From Phallusia mammillata (lineage: Eukaryota; Chordata; Ascidiacea; Phlebobranchia; Ascidiidae), in contig QLIY01000244.1 of assembly GCA_003260075.1 (NCBI GenBank), positions 1-64,000 of the forward strand: a DNA stretch of 64,000 nt. The letters run 5' to 3'. Positions 58,316 to 64,000 of this stretch are shown here, piece by piece. The position numbers and the translations under genes were made by a program. The notes under the pieces were generated by a model, which was not told the origin of the DNA, did no database searches, and saw nothing but the letters and a program-made list of their open reading frames with translations. How positions within the stretch are numbered: position 1 is the stretch's first letter; each line of letters opens with the position of its first letter.

Positions 58316-58603
58316 CTAAAGCATTGTGCAAACAGATACAATTTGCCTAATGTTGGTAATATCTCATTTAGGTCCAAACTGTCGAAAAGGGGGGGGGGAA
58401 GTCTTGGAAACTAAAGAAATTACGACCAAAATAGTTGATGTATTTCAGTCACATTTCATATAGTTTTCCACAAATATATTTCTTTATCAAAGACAAAATT
58501 AAATCTTATTTTTCAGCTTTATTTCTGAACTAAAAACCACATATTTTTGACTGTATTGTCCTGACTTGTAACAAAGTGCAAAATGGTTGTATTTAAGCCC
58601 TAC

Positions 58604-58760
58604 ATCCCCCACCAACCCTAAATGACTGGGAATATCATTTTTGTTCGATCGAAAAAGTAGTCATTGCGCAAAAAAATAGGGGGGGGGGTCCCACCAACCC
58701 TAAATGACTGGAAATATCATTTTTGTTCGATCGAAAAAGTAGTCATTGCGCAAAAAAATA
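58604..58760. repeat. Haplotype-like duplication around a 10-G joint (58679-58688)
   Basis: About 72 bp starting CCCACCAACCCTAAATGACT are repeated with a single difference. Confidence 0.85.
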
Positions 58761-59089
58761 TTTTTGGATACTGCGTAGAGGAATTTTAATATGAGTTGTA
58801 CAGTTTCTCCAAGCAAGTGTCACAGCATGACAAACGCCACGGATTCTAAATTATTCTAAAATATACCGTGAGGCATAACCAAAATCAAGCCGTCGTTCAA
58901 ATTTGCATCAGGAACGTTTTACGCCCTTTTTATAGTTTAGTTCAAATGTAAAACTGTATGTGGTTTTGAATGGCCCAAGCATGGTCTCTGTTATTCGTAT
59001 GCAAATATTCTCGTTTGCATATTAAATCATCGAAGTGGGTTAATTTCGGTTGTTAAACTGTTGTACTTAATTCCAACGCTTTAGTATGT

Positions 59090-59318
59090 TTAATGTATCG
59101 TATGGCATTAAACTCGAAACCGTTTTATCTGAAATCTGAATATGACTAAACCATTACATAATCCACACGCTGCTGAAGTGAGCATAGATTCGGTGTAAGG
59201 GGGGGGGGCTCAACGTATCGTATGGCATTAAACTCGAAACCGTTTTATCTGAAATCTGAATATGACTAAACCATTACATAATCCACACGCTGCTGAAGTG
59301 AGCATAGATTCGGTGTAA
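59090..59318. repeat. Duplication around a 10-G joint (59199-59208)
   Basis: About 107 bp ending CGGTGTAA recur with no difference seen beyond the first few bases. Identity this high fits overlapping contig ends that were not merged. Confidence 0.88.
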
Positions 59319-61086
59319 TGTTTCTCTGAAAATAATAGAACGCGCAGGCAATTCGGTAAAACCATATGCTGATTTGCGAGCTGTTGCTTAGAACGACCAG
59401 TAATGATGAAACACCATTTCTAGAAACGTGGAACTCTTTGCGCGATTATGCCACGTGTCTTTATTCAATTTGACCATGTCTGTTTAATGCTCGTTTGGGT
59501 TTTGTCCTAGACCTAGTCTAAAGGAATATTTTCCAAAGAAATGACAACAATGATAAGAAAGGCCTTTCGTTGTGATTTGTGAAGTTACTCAACTATTGTG
59601 TACGCAGTTGCGTTCTATGACTCGTTTCCTGAGTGAAATTATCACAAGCGTTCTAAAGCTTAACAGCTTTGTAGTCTACTGTCAGAGTTTACAACTTAAA
59701 AAGTTTTGTATACATCATTAAAGTATCTATCAACCACGCTTGCTTAGTCAAGGTCTTTTCACCATTGTATAATTGGAATTTAAAGTTTTAGCCTAAAAAA
59801 TTACCACGATGGGGTGATTAAAGTACAGAAAATAAGTCATACTCCTCGCCAATGGCTGATATGCATAGACCCTGAAAGAATACACATGGAGGGAACATGG
59901 CCGACTGCCATCCTGTCTGATCATGTGCTTTATTGTATAGAACATAGTGCTTCATGCGAACTTATGATCCGGAGTCGTGATTTCAGGCATGTGATGTTTT
60001 AACAAGTTTTGTTGGATTATTCAACCACCACAAAACGAGTGCGTGGTACCTATAATTGACAATAAGCATTTGAACGTAGAAAACCTTCTTTGATATCTAC
60101 AAGGGTTGTTGGAGAATTGGTTTGTAGTGTATTCCCGGTATACCAGTTGCTATACCAGTATACCAGTCATTTTCCGTACAAGCATATGCCGCTAGGTGGT
60201 GTGCGTGCTCTCCAAAGACTGAGGTAACTTCAGGTCAACGGGTCAAACATGTCCATCTAACCTTGTACCCGCTTAACTTGACAGTATCGTATTTTTGTAG
60301 GTCCAATTTGTTCTGGAGTGAAAAGTGATAGATGCAAAAAAAAATACTTTTCTCTCCTTACTTCACTATCTAAAATATATATCTGTTCTGGTTTTTTGTC
60401 GTTTGGCTCTCAAAATTCTGTTGTGGAAATGGTGTCTTTAATTAATTTTTTCAAATAAAGCTTATTGAAGAAAAATATTTGATATTAACCTACCCTTCCC
60501 TTTAGTGTGTCTGTATATCAACTTATAGCAAGTCAACAGTTGAATATTTTGTCGAATATAATGTCATAGGCTTCATAGTCTTACCACCTGCCGTAGTTTA
60601 TCGTTTTAGTATTTTTACACCCATCAGGTCGTCTGAGCGCACATGCAAGAAACATACAATGATAAAAAGGTAGCAAAATTACACCGACGACCGAAGAACA
60701 CTGACAAACGCAAAAAGCAAAATAACGATTTCAAACAGCGACACTGCGCGGATTGCTGGCAAGATGAGCCAGGTCGTTGGGCGGCGATAAAAAGCAACGG
60801 AGATGACAAATTATCAATTGGAATGAGTTAGGTAGTCCAATGGTAGACAGAAGATTGCAAAGAATTACAGAGTGCATCGGCTAGGGATAAATACGTAACG
60901 TTAAAACGCGCAGCGATTGGCGGATTCCAATTTTGTCTTGCAAAGCAATTTTTTAGTCTTAAAACAATCGAGTATGCTTTGGAAAGGCACTCAACATCAT
61001 ACTGGCAACTCATGAGCTGCATCTTACCAATTGCTCGCCAAGATAAAAATACTTCAATGCCAACCCCACATATCCAGTAACTCGAC

Positions 61087-61908
61087 TCAGCTGTACATGC
61101 AGCCTAAAGGAATTGTACTGTCACGTGACATGCCACCGTACAAGAAATCGGCCGCAGCCGCCGCTGCCATTTGATTGACAGCTTGAGGGTGATGACGCGA
61201 GGCGGTCGCTATATGAGGGGGTGCCGGGTAACCGTAGTGTGACGTCATCGTATCTGGTATCATTGCAGGAGCAGAGTTGAATGGATGGTGCGGGTGGTGG
61301 TTAAGCGGGGAAAAACCTGCCGCTGCTGCTAAGGCCGCTGCCGTGTTAGAATAATGAGCCTGCATGCCTGGATGGTACATGCCAGGGGGCGGGCCTCCGG
61401 TCATGTGACCTGCGAGTTGTTCATGCGGAACAGACTCTCTCATTCTCTCTTCGCGCCGCTCTTTCTTCCACTTCATCCTTCGGTTCTGGAACCAGATTTT
61501 TACCTGCCGGTCTGTGAGCTTAACTGCCTTGGCAACCTGAAAAGAATACAGGGGCTGTCATAATGATAGGACTTGGTATATAAACCTTTTGTCAATTGTA
61601 TTTCAAGCTACCAAAAAGATTGGAATTCCAAAAACACGTTTAAATGATTTTACAAAGTGATTTTCTAAATCTATCGTTAAGAAACAGCGTTTGGTTTTTA
61701 TATTTATGTCCTGATTTCCAGTATGTTGGAAGTTATCCTTTTACAAATATCATTTGCTGGCGGATTTAACTTACTTCCAATCTTCGTTCCCTAGATAAAT
61801 ATTGGTTGTAATGAAACTCTTTTTCCAGTTCGAGGAGCTGGAACTTTGTGTATGGCACGCGCTTCTTGCGCCCACTGGCTGTCAGCCAATTCTTTGTTGG
61901 GTCGCTTT
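61087..61908 (-). CDS. Hox10: Posterior Hox homeodomain protein, Hox10-like (3' exons; 5' part not found)
   Basis: Two exons in gene order: 61775-61908 and 61087-61536 (stop at 61087-61089), joined in phase 0. The first encodes [19 protein letters not shown] and the homeodomain up to RERRLE; the second starts [20 protein letters not shown] and runs to a C-terminal region rich in His, Pro and Ala. Homeodomain landmarks W48, F49, Q50, N51 and R53 are present. NWLTA followed by SGRKKR, plus RERRLE and [16 protein letters not shown], fit paralogue group 10 best; V6-P7-Y8-T9 also recalls group 13. The Trp in NWLT is the posterior-type Pbx contact. The intron splits the homeobox between residues 33 and 34. 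Exon 61775-61908 begins in phase 1, so at least one 5' exon lies further right, outside or unrecognised. It is a transcription factor for posterior patterning. Confidence 0.85.
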
Positions 61909-64000
61909 CTAAAAAGAAATGCGGTTTTGTAACAACTTGTTAGCAGTCATCAGAGAAGATACAGAATGTAAACGTAGACAAAAATTTTGCGCAATATGTA
62001 TGAAAACTAGTCATTTATAAAAGGTATCTTACATTTATCATTAAACATCTGAGCCACGATACAATCGCTTTTTTTAATTTAGTAATAAACGCACTAAACT
62101 TAATCGGCATAAGAGGAGTTTGGTTGCCAAACAAGTTGACTAAACCCAGTTAGAATAATACACATATACAACTTCTTTTGAAACCAGGTCATTTCAAGAT
62201 ATACAATGCGGTAACGCATCTTCAGTAACATGGCAAGTTCACGAAGTGGATTGTGATTGTCCACCAGTCGCCCTTTTGTTCAAGTTCAAAAGCGCCCGTA
62301 AATTGTTAGAAAGAGTCAAACAATTACGGTGAGCCGTAAATAATTTTCCCAGTAGCGGCGTGCGACTTGACCTAAACCTAAGTTACGCGACCTGGGTTTA
62401 CTACAGGTCAGCGAGCAGTAAAGTGAACCGTAATAACCCCGTGCCCGGTTAACGTTGCACAAGTGAACCCGACAGCTTCGCGAAAGTTTAGGAGGAGCAA
62501 TAAAGTTGATGGCATGCGACGGCTAGGTGTGCTTTGTCTCCTGAGAAACAACTGATCTGATGCGATATTATTTTTTTTTATGCCAACCGTACTGTTCCAA
62601 AATGCTTTTTTGTTTCGTAGTTTTTGCAAAAATACATTCGCACTTAATTTTTTCCAATATAATTTTTCCCATTTGTGGAAGTGTTTGTCAGGAAATATAA
62701 AAACTTGTATTTTATATTAGTGCTTATTCAATGCGTTTGTATAACTGTTGTTTGCTTTCAAAATATTATTTATGCTTGAAACTTTCGCTGTGCAAAACTT
62801 TGACAAAAATATATCCACTTGTTGAATTATTTTGTAGATTCTAGGCGGACTTTTCGCTTGACTTGGAAACATTGAATTGCCGGGGAAAAAAAGAAAAATC
62901 GCGTTGCTTTCCTTTTTGAGGTACGTAATTTTCTGAATAACTTTTTTGTACACATGTATAATGGAGAAACGCCGTGGCCATAAAACAACAAGTTTACTCT
63001 ACCCACTTTACGCACCTGCCTGATTTAGCCGAAAGGCCCAGATATCAGCCAGTTTATTGCCCGGGAATTGGCGTTAACAAGGCCGCGGGTCGTAAACGAT
63101 TTTACGATGTTTCAAAGTTCGATCCCCTACAACGGTGGAGAGCCGCCATTATGGGTTGGCGCGTCTTGTCGCTTAAAATCTTTCTCCTTTCTATTTTTGC
63201 GTTGTAAATTCGAATAAATTCTACTACTTTGTATCCGTTTACAGAAGCGAAGAAAATTAAAAAAAAGGTAATTTTGTGCTGTACAAAACAAACCAATTAA
63301 ATAAACAAAAACAATAGTTGTGTATATGATACCCTACAAAAAAATACAAACAAACACTTTAAATTGCATAATCACCTACTCTGATTTTAATGCAGTATTA
63401 CATTCAAAATTAAGAAAACCATTTAAATTGTCAGAGAAATTGCGAACTGAAAGCAAACAATTTTTGTAAACGTTTAACAGGCGCTAATTTAGTGGCCAAA
63501 ACTACCGTATCTTTTTAAGCATGGCATAAAAACGTTTACATTAAAATTGTTTCCTAAACGCGCAATGCTTTTTACAATTGCAGCTTGTAAAGCTTTGTTT
63601 ATTTTCAGAAATAATTTCTGTGGTATCTCTAAACTGTTTGTCCAGTTTTACTAAACTGTACTCGATCTTATACTTGTATTCATTGTTACCATCGATATTT
63701 TCGAGAGAAGATACATTTTCAACTCAAACTGCCTTTTATCATTCTTTTTAGAAATTGTTAAACATGATAGACCTACACCCTAAATTTTGTACTATTCCCT
63801 AAAACTTTAAGTACCGAAAATATCGGTCCTTAACGTCAGTGTTTTCATTTTAAAATGTAGGCCTAATTTATTTTGAATGTATTTTTTCCTGGATAACCAA
63901 TACATCTTTTCTAGTAACGTATTGTGGACTTATATACGGTTATTAAAATATCTCAACCCACACAGTCGCGCAGCCAAACTAAAATCCAAAGTCTTACCGT
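61909..64000. other. Hox intron or 5' region, non-coding
   Basis: About 2.1 kb to the window end without a recognisable exon. It should be the intron upstream of the homeobox exon, or include the 5' flank. Short ORFs here have no Hox N-terminal features. It is AT-rich with no repeat recognised. Confidence 0.5.

Larger units (their letters stand above)
57059..61086. other. Non-coding region between the charged-protein gene and the Hox gene
   Basis: About 4 kb without a supported gene. It contains five more G tracts (57687-57696, 58201-58211, 58389-58398, 58679-58688, 59199-59208), four of them between near-identical copies of 70-190 bp. A dispersed sequence with ACTGCCATCCTG...ATCATGT...GGCATGTGATGTTTTAAC occurs near 58075-58175, 58212-58290 and 59905-60002. 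It is the 3' flank of the Hox gene and may hold regulatory elements that I cannot identify. Confidence 0.5.

Noticed and set aside
60643..60831. Basic plus-strand ORF of 62 codons near the Hox gene
   Set aside because: Short, no domain, no conserved partner; probably chance or 3' flank sequence.

Overview
The window looks like nuclear DNA of a solitary ascidian (Ciona or a close relative). Genes are AT-rich, made of many short exons with GT-AG introns, and often in tandem families. There are several short hAT-type elements with 8-bp target duplications, a tRNA-derived SINE, very high allelic divergence, and a posterior Hox gene at the right end. No prokaryotic, organellar or viral genes were seen. 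The species call is inference; no database search was possible.

Layout. (1) 0.8-20.7 kb: a cluster of type II membrane proteins with three EGF domains and a C-terminal C-type lectin domain (CTLD). Copies A (855-2858) and B (8310-10269) are on the minus strand, and C (11946-15326) and D (16730-20645) on the plus strand. A minus-strand relic lies at about 6.4 kb. D is the cleanest copy (329 aa). C is cut short by a 22-nt insertion that matches its own intron. A is missing two EGF exons at a single N. (2) 22.6-53.2 kb: nine copies of one nine-exon gene for a secreted protein with a Ly6/uPAR three-finger domain, one Sushi/CCP domain and one von Willebrand A (vWA) domain, about 390 aa. The first is on the plus strand and the other eight form a tandem array on the minus strand. 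Six copies are open. The copies near 41, 47 and 52 kb carry stops, a frameshift or a SINE insertion. The vWA domains have lost the metal-binding (MIDAS) residues, and seven of the nine copies end in a Cys/His-rich tail. This family is the most interesting biology in the window. (3) 54.6-57.1 kb: a secreted, strongly charged Met/Arg/Asp/Glu-rich protein with two copies of its signal-peptide exon. (4) 61.1-61.9 kb: the last two exons of a posterior Hox gene, most like Hox10, on the minus strand, with an intron inside the homeobox.

Assembly quality shapes the reading of the window. About twenty homopolymer tracts of 10 bases (11-12 where a flanking base matches) sit between two near-identical copies of the local sequence. 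The copies differ like alleles. These tracts are all C left of 13.1 kb and all G right of 21 kb. I read them as artificial joints between haplotype contigs, with the left part placed in reverse orientation. Local duplications, and some exon losses in copies A and B, should be treated as artefacts until checked.

How the genes may work together: both large families encode cell-surface or secreted proteins built from recognition modules (CTLD, EGF, Ly6, CCP, vWA), they are tandemly expanded, and they contain decaying members. That is the pattern expected of immune, gamete or self/non-self recognition loci. This is inference from architecture only.
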